From Pseudomonas nabeulensis (GTDB lineage Bacteria; Pseudomonadota; Gammaproteobacteria; Pseudomonadales; Pseudomonadaceae): a DNA stretch of 64,000 nucleotides. Location: contig NZ_QUZT01000030.1 in NCBI RefSeq assembly GCF_004682045.1, positions 1 through 64,000 on the forward strand, read 5' to 3'. The notes beneath the pieces are model-generated. The model was not told where the DNA came from. It ran no database searches and was given only the letters and a program-made list of their open reading frames with translations. Of the stretch, positions 1 through 9,058 are shown one piece after another; positions within the stretch are counted from its first letter, which is position 1, and each line of letters starts with the position of its first letter. Position numbers and translations under genes: made by a program.

Positions 1-9
1 CTAGCCTGC

Positions 10-1002
10 TTAAGGTGGGCATTGGATTTTGTCTCTATAGGCTTTGGGTGTAACGCCCAACTGCCGTTGGAATACCTTTCTCATGTGATCCTCCGAACCA
101 AAACCACACGCTGCGGCGATGCGCTTCAACGCAGTGTCCCCGTCAACTAGCAACCGGCGGGCTTGCTCGAGACGTGCTCGCTCTATAAATTGAGACGGAG
201 AGCTCTCTGTCTGTTGCTGAAAAACCCGCCTTAGGTTTCGACTACTCATATTCGCTTGGCGGGCGAGTACTTCGAGGCTGAGATCTTGTCTGAGATTCTG
301 CAAGATCCATTTTTGTAGCTCTCTGATCCCGGAGTGTGGCGTCATCTGACTGTCGAGATGTTGGCTGAATTGAGATTGCCCCCCTGGTCGTTTCAGGTAT
401 ACAACAAGCTCTCGGGCAATGTTCAGTGCTACTTCTTGACCAAGATCTTGTTCGACCAGGGCCAAGCTTAGGTCGATGGCAGCCGACATGCCGGCGCACG
501 TCCAGATGCCTCCGTTCTGGATAAAGATGGCATCAGCATTGACATTGACAGCTGGAAATTCCGCCTCAAGCCTGTTGGCAACGCTCCAGTGAGTGGTTGC
601 GTCCAAGCCATCTAATATGCCTGCTTGGGCTAAAAAGAAAGCTCCGGAACACACCCCTACTAACCTTTGAATTTTACTTCCCGAAGTCCTACACCAGTCG
701 ACAATTGTGCGGTTTTGTTTCACTGCGGTGTTGATGTCTCGAGCGCCCACGACTAGGGCGGTATGGGGTAGCCCTGTGTCGTGTAGTCGCTCAGCTGCCA
801 GTTGGATAAATGTGTCAGACCGAACCAATCCCCCTTCGGGAGCTACGAGTTGAAGGGTGTACAGGGGCCGTTCCCCTTTTGCCCTCAATCGTGCGTTAGC
901 GTAGTCAAATACTGTCAGTGCACCTACTGCTTCGAGCGACTTGAACCCTGGGTAGATGACGATGTGTACGCTTCGTCCACCGCTCTGGTCGTGGAGCCTC
1001 AT
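10..1002 (-). CDS. GlxA-family AraC-type transcriptional regulator
   Basis: About 330 residues. The N-terminal two thirds is a DJ-1/PfpI-like domain with a nucleophile-elbow cysteine (VCSGAF, about Cys118). The C-terminal 90 residues form a double helix-turn-helix of AraC type (LEVLARQANMSSRNLRRVF, then IAAACGFGSEDHMRKVF). Such proteins bind DNA and sense small metabolites through a catalytically inert amidase fold. The open frame continues to 1251, but I choose the ATG at 1002 because AAGGA sits 8 nt before it; ATG at 1098 is the alternative. It is divergent from the formaldehyde dehydrogenase gene, so it probably controls that gene; this is inference. Confidence 0.88.
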   Translation of the reverse strand: MRLHDQSGGRSVHIVIYPGFKSLEAVGALTVFDYANARLRAKGERPLYTLQLVAPEGGLVRSDTFIQLAAERLHDTGLPHTALVVGARDINTAVKQNRTIVDWCRTSGSKIQRLVGVCSGAFFLAQAGILDGLDATTHWSVANRLEAEFPAVNVNADAIFIQNGGIWTCAGMSAAIDLSLALVEQDLGQEVALNIARELVVYLKRPGGQSQFSQHLDSQMTPHSGIRELQKWILQNLRQDLSLEVLARQANMSSRNLRRVFQQQTESSPSQFIERARLEQARRLLVDGDTALKRIAAACGFGSEDHMRKVFQRQLGVTPKAYRDKIQCPP

Positions 1003-1128
1003 TAGGAAATTCCTTACTGCGTCAATCGGACAGATTTCCGGTGGATCTGGCCAACCCGCCGAATACTGCCTGGCGGACGGCGACGTGTGATGTAGCATTG
1101 ATATGTTATAACCTAACAGGTGACTATC

Positions 1129-2334
1129 ATGAAAACACGTGCTGCTATCGCTTGGGGCCCCAATCAGCCCCTGCAGTTTGAGGAAATTGACCTTGAGGGG
1201 CCAAAGGATGGGGAGGTGCTTGTCAGGATCGTAACCACAAGCCTCTGCCATACCGATGTCTTTACCTTATCTGGGCGTGACCCTGAAGGTAAGTTTCCGT
1301 GCATCCTTGGTCACGAAGGTGTTGGGATCGTGGAGGACGTTGGCCGTGGCGTTACCTCCGTTAAGCCAGGTGATCATGTGATCCCTCTCTACACACCAGA
1401 AGATCCGAATTGCCCTTTCATTCAGTCAGGAAAAACCAATCTCTGCCAGTCGATTCGAAAGACTCAGGGTGAAGGACTCATGCCGGATGGCACCAGCCGT
1501 TTCTCCTACAAGGGGCAAACGATTTTCCACTACATGGGCACGTCGACATTCAGTGAGTACACGGTACTTCCAGAGATTGCGGTGGCGAAAATTGATCCTG
1601 CTGCTCCGTTGGCCAAGGCCTCGATCATGGGCTGCGCGATCCCGACTGGCATTGGAGCCGTGCGTAACACCGCAAAAGTCCGGCCAGGCGACACGGTGGC
1701 TGTTTTTGGCCTAGGTGCCGTTGGTATGGCTGTCATCCAAGGGGCGGTGCTCCAAGGCGCCGGACGTATCATCGGAATTGATGTGAATCCCAACAAATTT
1801 CCATTGGCTATGTCCTTGGGGGCGACGGAGTGCGTCAACCCGCGGGATTATCGTGAACCGCTTCAGAACGTCATCATCGACATGACTAATGGAGGAGTGG
1901 ACTTCTCGTTCGAATGTGTCGGTAATGTTGATTTGATGCGTGCTGCTCTTGAGTGCTGCCACAAAGGCTGGGGTGAGAGCATCATCATCGGTGTAGCTGG
2001 GGCGGGGGAGGAGATTGCAACACGTCCATTCCAACTGGTCACCGGGCGTGTTTGGAAAGGTAGCGCGTTTGGTGGCGTGCTGGGGCGCTCGGAACTCCCA
2101 GGCATGGTTGACGAATGGCTTCGCGGGGAAATCAATGTGGATCCTTACATTACCCACAATATGGATCACGAAACCCTGAACCATGCGTTCGATTTGCTAA
2201 AGCGCGGGGAAGCGATTCGATCAGTAATTCACTATCAAGAAAGGGAAACCCTAAGTCACGACCTTCCAGGCGTAATACTCGATCGAGATGGACGGGTAAT
2301 TCCTAGGCCTGACTCCACCCGTTACCCTGCATGA
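1129..2334 (+). CDS. frmA: S-(hydroxymethyl)glutathione dehydrogenase, class III alcohol dehydrogenase
   Basis: A medium-chain zinc dehydrogenase that oxidises the glutathione adduct of formaldehyde with NAD. Catalytic-zinc residues Cys40 and His62-Glu63 (LGHEG) are present, as is the Rossmann motif FGLGAVG. Of the four structural-zinc cysteines expected at 92, 95, 98 and 106, only 95 and 106 remain; Asp and Ile replace the other two (PEDPNCPFI). The protein has about 30 extra residues at the C terminus compared with the usual 370. ATG 1129 follows AGGTG; an in-frame GTG lies at 1120. No esterase partner gene (frmB/fghA) follows. Substrate could differ from formaldehyde. Confidence 0.87.
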   Translation: MKTRAAIAWGPNQPLQFEEIDLEGPKDGEVLVRIVTTSLCHTDVFTLSGRDPEGKFPCILGHEGVGIVEDVGRGVTSVKPGDHVIPLYTPEDPNCPFIQSGKTNLCQSIRKTQGEGLMPDGTSRFSYKGQTIFHYMGTSTFSEYTVLPEIAVAKIDPAAPLAKASIMGCAIPTGIGAVRNTAKVRPGDTVAVFGLGAVGMAVIQGAVLQGAGRIIGIDVNPNKFPLAMSLGATECVNPRDYREPLQNVIIDMTNGGVDFSFECVGNVDLMRAALECCHKGWGESIIIGVAGAGEEIATRPFQLVTGRVWKGSAFGGVLGRSELPGMVDEWLRGEINVDPYITHNMDHETLNHAFDLLKRGEAIRSVIHYQERETLSHDLPGVILDRDGRVIPRPDSTRYPA

Positions 2335-2515
2335 AAAAGTACTGGTAAGGCCTACTTGAACTGATCCAGTTGCACTATCCACTTGTGAGCCGAGTTCAGG
2401 TGTGGGTAGTGCACTTCAGATAATGGTCGCTGATTGATGAAAGAGCTCTAATAAAGTAGGACTGTTCTAGTGAGGTGTTTGATGACCGTGCAGGCACTGT
2501 GATGAGAATAATACT

Positions 2516-2665
2516 ATGGCATTAAAAGAACTTTACTGGGCGAGCAGTCGTCCATTCATAGCGCCGCTTGTTTTGCAGGGTCGGCGTTTTGTCGGCATTT
2601 TAGTGTTCGTGATGGGGTGGGCGCTCATTGTGAGGGGGCTACTCATTCACCTGTTTTCCAAATAG
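2516..2665 (+). CDS. Possible 49-residue single-pass membrane protein
   Basis: An ATG-started frame of 49 codons with a basic, aromatic N terminus and one hydrophobic stretch (VGILVFVMGWALIVRGLLI). The ribosome-binding site is weak (GATGAG 11 nt upstream). It is not recognised. It lies in a 660-bp stretch (2335-2996) with no other gene candidate, so it may be chance. Confidence 0.3.
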   Translation: MALKELYWASSRPFIAPLVLQGRRFVGILVFVMGWALIVRGLLIHLFSK

Positions 2666-2866
2666 TGTACTTTAGGGTTACACCTTTCAAGGGCGCGGGC
2701 TCATCTACTAATGGATGCTCGCAAAAGATTCCGTCGTCATAAGAGACAGAATAGGTAAGCATATGGGGCTTCCCACTGATACGCAGTCAGGGCGGAAAGA
2801 TGAAAGCCGCACCCACCGAGGAATGAATAACACAACTATTAATTATATATTATACCGGGCGAATTG

Positions 2867-2893
2867 AACTCGCTTATTGCAACTCGCTTATTG
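2867..2893. repeat. Tandem 14-bp repeat
   Basis: AACTCGCTTATTG occurs twice with a period of 14 bp, directly left of the IS30 relic. It may be a scar of element movement or a binding site. Confidence 0.5.
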
Positions 2894-2996
2894 AATTTAA
2901 ACTGGAGCATCAGGATGCATTGCCATGGTTTTCTTCATCAATTCGTCTATGAATTCGATAGGACACTTAAGTCGAAGCGCTTACGCGGGCGCATAT

Positions 2997-3889
2997 TCAG
3001 TGCAGATCGATGGTATTCAGCTGTTCCTGACTGTGTACCGATAGGTCTTTGCCCTTGGGCAGGTACTGGCGGATCAGGCCATTGATATTTTCGTTGCTGC
3101 CGCGTTGCCAAGGACTGTTCGGGTCACAGAAGTAGATCGCTATACCGGTTTTCTGGGTGATCTCGGCGTGTCGGGCCTTGGTCATAGTCTTGCGCATCGC
3201 CAGTGGCATGCTATGGAGTGCTGCACTGAAACCCTCCATTGCCGAGGTCGCCCTCGCGTCGTTCATCTTCTCAACCATCAGGTAGCCACTGGTGCGTTCC
3301 ACCAGTGTGCCGACAGACGAGGCGTCGCCTTTACCCTTGATCAGGTTTGCCTTCCCAGTGTCCCGGCATCACTCGGTCTTCGATCTCCGGCGGGCGCACA
3401 TGGAGGCTGACCATCTCAGGGATCTGGCCGCGCCGATCCACGCCGCCAGGGCGGCGTCTGCGCGTCGTCTTACCTTGGCGCAGACAGGTGTGATCAGTTC
3501 CTTGCTCAGTTCACCTACCGGCAGGGCGCAGATCGCGCTGTAGATCGTCTCGCGACTGACGTAGGCATCTCTGAGGCTGGGAATGTTCTGACCGCGCAGC
3601 TTGCCGGCAACCTGCTCGGGAGATAAACGCTTGCGCAGCATATGGGCCACCAACTCGAAGCGTTCGCTACCCGGCAACAGCTTTCGAATCGGTCGACAGG
3701 CCCGGCGGCAGGCCTGCATCTGCTGCTGGGCCGCGCGGGCCGAATAACCGCCACAGACATCTCGATTGCGGCGCAGCTCCCTGAAGGGAATCGGGTGATC
3801 AAGCCGGCAATCCTGTGCAGGCTGAAGCCTTGGGCATGACCGATTTGAGTGATGACGCGTTCTTCAACACTGAGTTCGGAATAAGACAT
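2997..3889 (-). pseudogene. IS30-family transposase, frameshifted and truncated
   Basis: Three overlapping minus-strand frames together spell an IS30-type transposase. The N-terminal part (MSYSELSVEERVITQI) is at 3889, the middle (LSPEQVAGKL) around 3640, and the catalytic end (CDPNSPWQRGSNENINGLIR, holding the DDE glutamate) at 3120-3050. At least two frameshifts break it, and the usual C-terminal residues are missing after 2997. It cannot encode an active enzyme. Terminal repeats were not identified. Confidence 0.85.
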
Positions 3890-4089
3890 AGAGGCAGCAC
3901 CGTGTCGGAATGGTCAGGTGTTGCGCTCAGTTTTGCCGCCGCCCTGTGTCAATTTTCTGTGGTATTTTTCTCTCATGCATAAAAGAACGTGCAACTCGTT
4001 GCTTACAATCTCAGCGTGGTACCGAAGGATAGGTGCTGTGCTTGCTCTAGTCCGCCCTGGTTTGCCATCCGCTGGGCGGTGTCTCTGCC

Positions 4090-4365
4090 ATGAGTAGCAA
4101 TCCGGCTAGATGATCTCTCGGTTTCCTACGGCGCCAATGTTGCTATTTACCCAGTTTCAGAGGCGTTCAAGCAGGGAAGTTTCACTGCCATTGCCGGCCC
4201 AAACGGGCCGGTAAATCAACCCTTCTAAAAGCATTAATGGGCGAGTTTGTTACCACTGGCTCCATTGATCAGGGTGCTATACATACGCGAGACATAGGTT
4301 ATCTCCCTCAATCCTCTCAATTGATCGTAGCTTTCAAATTACTGTGGCGGATGTCGTGGCTGAGC
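4090..4365 (+). pseudogene. Metal-type ABC transporter ATP-binding protein, fragment
   Basis: Plus-strand frames read LSVSYGANVAIYPVSEAF and then GSFTAIAGPNG where the Walker A P-loop should follow. A gap and stop remove the lysine-serine end of the P-loop. Downstream, ALMGEFVTTGSIDQG and DIGYLPQSSQ resemble the zinc/manganese uptake ABC ATPases. The reading frame is broken several times and the C-terminal half is absent. Confidence 0.65.
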
Positions 4366-4409
4366 AGTGCGATGATTCCGCAAATAAGGGCAACAGTTGA
4401 AATAACGAT

Positions 4410-4803
4410 GTTCTTCTTAATGATATCGCCATTCGTCGACTATGGCTCTATGCGACGTGCATTGGTTGCAACGCTCGCGCTTGGCTTGAGCTCCGAGCCT
4501 GTTGGCGTTAATGATCTGGTCAGCCCGGCACGGGAATCCCGGTAAATCTAGACTCACCGGGGTTCCAAATTTCGCTAAGGAGACTGCTAATGAACAGCTT
4601 GGTATTACTTGGTCTTGATTTTGGAAAAAGCACCTTTTACCTTAAAGGGTACGACATACGCGGCCATGAGCTTGGTCGCTGATGCTATGAGTCATGCGGT
4701 GATACCAGGAGCAGTTATCGGTTTCATGATTACTGGCGGGCTTTAATTGCCTGCTATGGGGTTTGGAGGGCTGATAGCAGGTTTGAGCGTTGCTATCAGG
4801 TTT
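4410..4803 (+). pseudogene. Metal-type ABC transporter permease, interrupted fragments
   Basis: Two pieces of one permease are visible: FVDYGSMRRALVATLALGLS (4433-4510) and MSLVADAMSHAVIPGAVIGF (4666-4740), separated by about 150 bp of foreign sequence. In intact homologues the two pieces are joined by about eight residues. A stop codon follows ITGGL in the second piece. Together with the preceding ATPase fragment it represents a lost uptake system. Confidence 0.6.
4590..4682 (+). pseudogene. N-terminal stub of an IS110-like transposase
   Basis: A 30-codon frame with AAGGAGA in front begins MNSLVLLGLDFGKSTFYLKG. This matches the typical start of IS110/IS1111 transposases (LGIDLGKxxFHLxG). 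It ends where the permease fragment resumes, so it lies within the insertion that splits the permease. Only the first RNase-H-like strand is left. Confidence 0.5.
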
Positions 4804-4874
4804 GGTGAGACGGGTAACCTACACGTTGTAGCTTCGTGCGCCAAAAGCAGAATTTAAGGGCTAATCGTACGGCC

Positions 4875-6785
4875 TCAAAAAAACCGAAGGTACGGGTTGT
4901 TCGGCGGCACTTCATCAAACAGGTATTTGGGGTCTTCCAGCAGGTATCCGTGCAACCGGCGTGTCTTGCGCGGCCCGGTGACTTCGCAGGTCCAGATGTT
5001 CAACCCGCTGTTCTGCTTGCGATGCACCAGCAGTTTCTCGAAGCGTTTTTGTACCCACTGCCAGTCCGCCACGGCATCTTGCTTGGCAAGAGCTGCGGTT
5101 TGCGGATGCTCTTGTGCATAGCGCTGGAATACGCCAGGACTGACCAGGTAAACCGTGCCGTCTACGGTGTGCACCAGGGCCTTGGCATCGTTGATGATCA
5201 ACTTTCGGCATGCAATGCCTTCCTTCAGCCAGACCATGAAGTGCTTGGCTGACGGGGTTGTCTGGGGTGACAGATTTTCCTCTGGCTCGGGTGCTGGTGT
5301 TGGCGTGCTGGTGGGCGCTGTCTCGCTTGTCATGAGGCCGGAAGCGGCCTCTTCGGCAACGGCCTCCATCGGTGGGGACGGGTTGCTAATCAACGACAGC
5401 AGATCCTCCATCGCATCGACTTGAACCGGTACGGATCCTGCTGGTGCGGGCTTGGCAATGGTTGCGTCAGGTGATGCAGTATGTGTGCCGCCCACGAACG
5501 GAGAGACGGAAGTCGATGAAGTGGTGGGGGAGGCGCCAGAATCCTCGGCTGCGTCGACGCCTGCTGCGTCTTCGGCCACGGTACCAGCGAAAGGCGCTGG
5601 TCGATCGGAAGGCTCCCAAATCAATGCTGGCGAGAGCTTGAGGAACGTGAAGCTGTGTGACCAGCCGGTGTCACTGGTGACAGTCGCCTTCCAAATGGCT
5701 TTGTCTTCAGGGGTGACTTGGAGCATGCCGTGGTCTTGCAACACATTGAATACTGCGGTGTTGCTGGACGGGATGCCATCAATACCCTGAGACAGCAAAT
5801 ACGCCCGCAACTTATCGGAGACGGTTTTGCTCACCAGCCATAAGGCGTTCTCCGTCAGCCAGCCATCCGACGCCTGGGGCTGGTTCAGCTTCAGTTCTTC
5901 CTTCAACAGATAGCGCAGGCCATCGAGCAGCTTGCGTTGCAAGGCGTGCCTGGGGGCTGCCATGGCCCGGCCGGGGTCTCCACCAAGCTCTTGGGCTACC
6001 GAGGCTCGGTCTGCCTTCACGACGAGTTCCCCCAGCACGCCGGCATGCTCATACTGCCCCGCCAATACATAGAGCAGCGAGGCCCATAGCGAAGGATATG
6101 CGCTGAGCCAGTCAAGGATCTCCCGGTCAAGGAGTTGGTGGTAAAGCACGCCAGCGGCCGCGCTGTGCAGGCGGTACTCGCGATCCTCGCGGTAGCGAAA
6201 GCGGTACGGGCGTGTCATTGGTCCATGCCAGGGATGCCAGATACTGCCATCTTCATACTCGACATGAAGGTCGACAACGATCTTGCCGATGTCGTGAATC
6301 AATGCCGCATAGGCTATCGCGGCTGTCCAGGCCTCAGCCTGCGCAGCCTGATCCTCGGGTGTGGTTCCAACTGGAAGCAAATGAGATTGCCGCAATTTGA
6401 GGGCATAGGCGACGATCTCAAGGCCGTGGTCGAGCATGCCCCCGTGGTATGCGTGGTGATGGCTTTCCGAGGCGGGAAATTGCTGGACCAGTGCTGCGTA
6501 CCGTTCGAGCGGGGCAAGGTACAGGGCCTTGAATTGCGCGCGCGAGAGCGACGTGCGCTGCCATATGTACTCAAGCAGCTTTTTTCGACGAGGCGCGTCC
6601 AGCAAGGATGTGGCCGACTCCGGCCGAATCCACCCTTTGGAGATCTGTAGCGGGGGAGGCGTGACACTTGCTGAGGCTGAGACGGTCTTTTTGCGCTGGA
6701 ACATTGAAAGCATGGAGTGCACCGATAGTTTCCAGGACGGTGGGCCTTTTCCTTTTCCTGATAGAGCCTTTCCCCTTACGCCCAT
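4875..6785 (-). CDS. traI: ICE relaxase TraI, MobH class
   Basis: Relaxase of the PFGI-1 class, which nicks the origin of transfer and leads the strand out. The N-terminal TraI_2 domain has the histidine cluster HHHAYHGGMLDHGLEI (residues 109-124) and the metal-binding IHDIGK (163-168) of this HD-hydrolase-like family. A Pro/Ala/Thr-rich linker (about 400-510) is followed by a C-terminal domain (VWLKEGIACRKLIINDAKAL) typical of this family. Length, 636 residues, is normal. The start at 6785 is preceded by GAGGG at about 9 nt; Met25 (6713) is an alternative. The repeats upstream (6969-7098) are candidate substrate. Confidence 0.93.
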   Translation of the reverse strand: MGVRGKALSGKGKGPPSWKLSVHSMLSMFQRKKTVSASASVTPPPLQISKGWIRPESATSLLDAPRRKKLLEYIWQRTSLSRAQFKALYLAPLERYAALVQQFPASESHHHAYHGGMLDHGLEIVAYALKLRQSHLLPVGTTPEDQAAQAEAWTAAIAYAALIHDIGKIVVDLHVEYEDGSIWHPWHGPMTRPYRFRYREDREYRLHSAAAGVLYHQLLDREILDWLSAYPSLWASLLYVLAGQYEHAGVLGELVVKADRASVAQELGGDPGRAMAAPRHALQRKLLDGLRYLLKEELKLNQPQASDGWLTENALWLVSKTVSDKLRAYLLSQGIDGIPSSNTAVFNVLQDHGMLQVTPEDKAIWKATVTSDTGWSHSFTFLKLSPALIWEPSDRPAPFAGTVAEDAAGVDAAEDSGASPTTSSTSVSPFVGGTHTASPDATIAKPAPAGSVPVQVDAMEDLLSLISNPSPPMEAVAEEAASGLMTSETAPTSTPTPAPEPEENLSPQTTPSAKHFMVWLKEGIACRKLIINDAKALVHTVDGTVYLVSPGVFQRYAQEHPQTAALAKQDAVADWQWVQKRFEKLLVHRKQNSGLNIWTCEVTGPRKTRRLHGYLLEDPKYLFDEVPPNNPYLRFF

Positions 6786-6968
6786 TCCATTACCCTCTTT
6801 TAGGCCTTTTCCTTTATCAAAGCCTTTACATGTAGAACGACGGCCTAGTTCTGTCGATCAGGAATGTGGCATTGAGGCCGCCGTTTTGTTGGGCGATGGC
6901 CAGGTTCTTATTGAAACAATGCAGGAGGATATGCAATGCTCGCAGCGCGCCGCTCATCGGCGCCGGGT

Positions 6969-7098
6969 GTGAGAACCCGATTCAGGAGTCTGCGGGTCGC
7001 GTTATGGCGATCCGCAGGGCAGGCGTTCGCGCCTGGCCGGTGGACTCCTGCCGGTTTCTCACCCCTGCGGGTCGCCGCCATCCAACTGGGCGGCGGTG
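6969..7098. other. Nested inverted repeats upstream of traI, candidate oriT or structured leader
   Basis: An outer stem pairs GTGAGAA (6969-6975) with TTCTCAC (7056-7062) and CAGGAGTC (6983-6990) with GACTCCTG (7043-7050). Inside it are a 9-bp hairpin (6992-7000 with 7007-7015) and a CAGGCG-TTCG-CGCCTG tetraloop hairpin (7020-7035). A further hairpin follows (CGCCGCC 7073-7079 with GGCGGCG 7089-7095). The position, 180-310 bp upstream of the relaxase start, fits an origin of transfer. It also precedes the small gene at 7130 and could act in its leader RNA. Confidence 0.55.
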
Positions 7099-7129
7099 TA
7101 GGTAATGCGATCACAGGGGAAAGGCCGAC

Positions 7130-7375
7130 ATGGATCGTTTAGATGACCAAACACCTAGCATTTATGCCGAAACCGCATACCAACTCATCCTTTCAGGCGT
7201 GAATCAGTTCCAGTCCGAGCAAGATCAGCGAATGCTTTTAGACTCACTTCTGTGTCAATGCGTCGTGTTTGCCCGTGTGTTCGGCGGCAAACAGGCTTTT
7301 CAGGATTTATTGTGTCGGCTGAGAGAATTTGATTTTGACGCTGAGTTCGAAGAACCCGGTAGTCGAACACACTAA
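7130..7375 (+). CDS. Small hypothetical ICE protein
   Basis: 81 residues, acidic, predicted mostly helical (AETAYQLILSGVNQFQ, then LLDSLLCQCVVFARVFGG). AAAGG lies about 9 nt before the ATG. It is on the strand opposite to traI and follows the inverted-repeat region. No family was recognised. Confidence 0.55.
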   Translation: MDRLDDQTPSIYAETAYQLILSGVNQFQSEQDQRMLLDSLLCQCVVFARVFGGKQAFQDLLCRLREFDFDAEFEEPGSRTH

Positions 7376-7526
7376 GCCTTCCTCAGACACTCGATGCCAA
7401 GGCCATGCTTTACAGTCTGGACGCAGAGGTCAACCAAGAAGGCGGAACGGGGCAAGCACAACGCCCTGAATTATCCCCAGGTCAGAACTCATCTTTGGTG
7501 GGGTTTACCGCATCTGGGCTTCCGTC

Positions 7527-7554
7527 GGGTGTGTGCTATCGAGTAGCCACACCC
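7527..7554. repeat. Inverted repeat between small gene and efflux operon
   Basis: GGGTGTG (7527-7533) pairs with CACACCC (7548-7554), and GCTA pairs with TAGC inside, around a 5-nt loop with one bulged T. No T-run follows, so it is not a plain terminator. The rest of 7376-7612 holds no gene; TTATCCCCAGG at 7471 resembles half of the 17-bp palindrome found at 59-61 kb. Confidence 0.5.
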
Positions 7555-7612
7555 TCACCTGTTATCGGCCGGTAGTACTTCGGAGCGGGGGTGCGGATTT
7601 CCTGTGTCTTCG

Positions 7613-9049
7613 CTAGGGCTCATCCTGCCAACCCGCACCCAAGGCCTTGTATAGCGAGATGGCGCCGTGTACTTCTCCCAGTTGACTTAGCGCCAATGAA
7701 TCTCTGGCCTGATTGGCGGTGCGTTGGGCGATGAGCACAGGAAGATATGCACTCAGGCCCGCTTGGTAGAGTCGGGTTGTGCGATCAACCGCCTGCTGGC
7801 TATCAGCGACTGCAGCAGCCAGCGAAACCTGCCTCTGACGTTCGCTGTTTAAGCTTGTCAACGCATCTTCTACGTCACGCAGCGCCAATCGCACGTCGCG
7901 TTGATACGCTAGCTCTGCTGCATTGGCGTTGGCTTGCGCGGCCGTGACACCAGCCCGTGCGTAACCACCGTCATAGAGCGTCTGGCTTGCTTGCATTCCT
8001 GCCGACCACGCCAGGCTTGCCCCCGAGAACAGGTCGCGTATCAGACTGGCAGTGGTGTCTATACCCAATGGAATGGTGAACCTGGGGAAGCGCGCCGCTT
8101 CGGCAACGCCGATTTGCGCCGTGGCGGCGGCCAAGCGGCGCTCGTCTGCCTGCAGGTCGGGACGCTTGCGAATGACTTCCGATGGCAATGAGGGCGGCAA
8201 CGCGGGTGCGACAGGCAGTACTGGTGACGGCTCCGCCAAGGCTGCACGCCAATCGCCAGGAAAACCGCCCGCCAACACGCCGATGGCATGACTCAAGCGC
8301 GCAATGTCGGCCTCTAACACTGGCGGTTGTGCTTGGGCGGCTTCGCGCTCAGCCCGTGCCTGCATGACATCCGCGGTGGTGCCCAGACCGCGTTGCAATG
8401 CCCGCTGGGCCAAGGCCTCACTTTCACGCAAATTACGGATGTTGCCGTGCGCGATAGCTAGTCGCGCCTGCGCAGTCCGCAACTCGGCATAGCTGGTTGT
8501 CAATTCGGCCAGCAGGCTTACCTGCAAAGCCTGGCGGTCATGGGATAACGCCTCAATGCCCGCATCGGCTGATTCGACTGCGCGTCGGATTCCGCCGAAC
8601 AAATCTAACTCCCAACTCGCATCAAAGCCTGCACGCCAAGTACGCGACCGACCACTCGATACATCGTCCAATCTTCCGCTGGCGCGGGAGGCTTCGCCGC
8701 CGCCCCCTGCGGCGACGATCGGCCCCTTGCCAGCCGCAATCTGAACACGCTCTGCGCGCGCCTGCTGCAGCCGTGCCAGGGCAATATCGAGATCCTGGTT
8801 TTTGGCCAGCGCCTGGGCAACCAATTGATCCAGCATCGGATCATTGAAAGAGCGCCACCAACTTTGCAGGCTTTCCTGGTTTGATGTTGGAAAACTCGGT
8901 TGTGGTTCATGCCAGCCGACAGGAAGATTGAGATCTTGCGCTCGATAGTCAGGCCCCACTGTTGTGCAGCCTACGAGGCAAGCAATCAGAAGGAGAGAAA
9001 GCATCGAGCGGGGATGGTTCCGTCCGATAGCGTATTGGAATGTGCGCAT
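7613..9049 (-). CDS. Outer-membrane efflux lipoprotein, NodT/OprM family
   Basis: 478 residues with a lipoprotein signal (LLLIACLVGCTTVGPDY; lipobox LVGC) and two tandem OEP repeats rich in coiled coil (QAREREAAQ-type heptads, AAVADSQQAVDRTTRLYQAG). It forms the trimeric outer-membrane duct of a tripartite pump. It is the last gene of the efflux operon, 9 bp after the adaptor gene. Confidence 0.93.
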   Translation of the reverse strand: MRTFQYAIGRNHPRSMLSLLLIACLVGCTTVGPDYRAQDLNLPVGWHEPQPSFPTSNQESLQSWWRSFNDPMLDQLVAQALAKNQDLDIALARLQQARAERVQIAAGKGPIVAAGGGGEASRASGRLDDVSSGRSRTWRAGFDASWELDLFGGIRRAVESADAGIEALSHDRQALQVSLLAELTTSYAELRTAQARLAIAHGNIRNLRESEALAQRALQRGLGTTADVMQARAEREAAQAQPPVLEADIARLSHAIGVLAGGFPGDWRAALAEPSPVLPVAPALPPSLPSEVIRKRPDLQADERRLAAATAQIGVAEAARFPRFTIPLGIDTTASLIRDLFSGASLAWSAGMQASQTLYDGGYARAGVTAAQANANAAELAYQRDVRLALRDVEDALTSLNSERQRQVSLAAAVADSQQAVDRTTRLYQAGLSAYLPVLIAQRTANQARDSLALSQLGEVHGAISLYKALGAGWQDEP

Positions 9050-9058
9050 GTTTCCCCC

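Noticed and set aside
1711..2184. 157-codon minus-strand frame opposite the dehydrogenase gene
   Set aside because: Shadow of frmA in the antisense frame; no domain.
6790..6840. AGGCCTTTT-type short repeats before traI, also seen at 60255-60275
   Set aside because: The 60-kb copies are coding (LKGLLRPFKS); the similarity is too short to call iterons.
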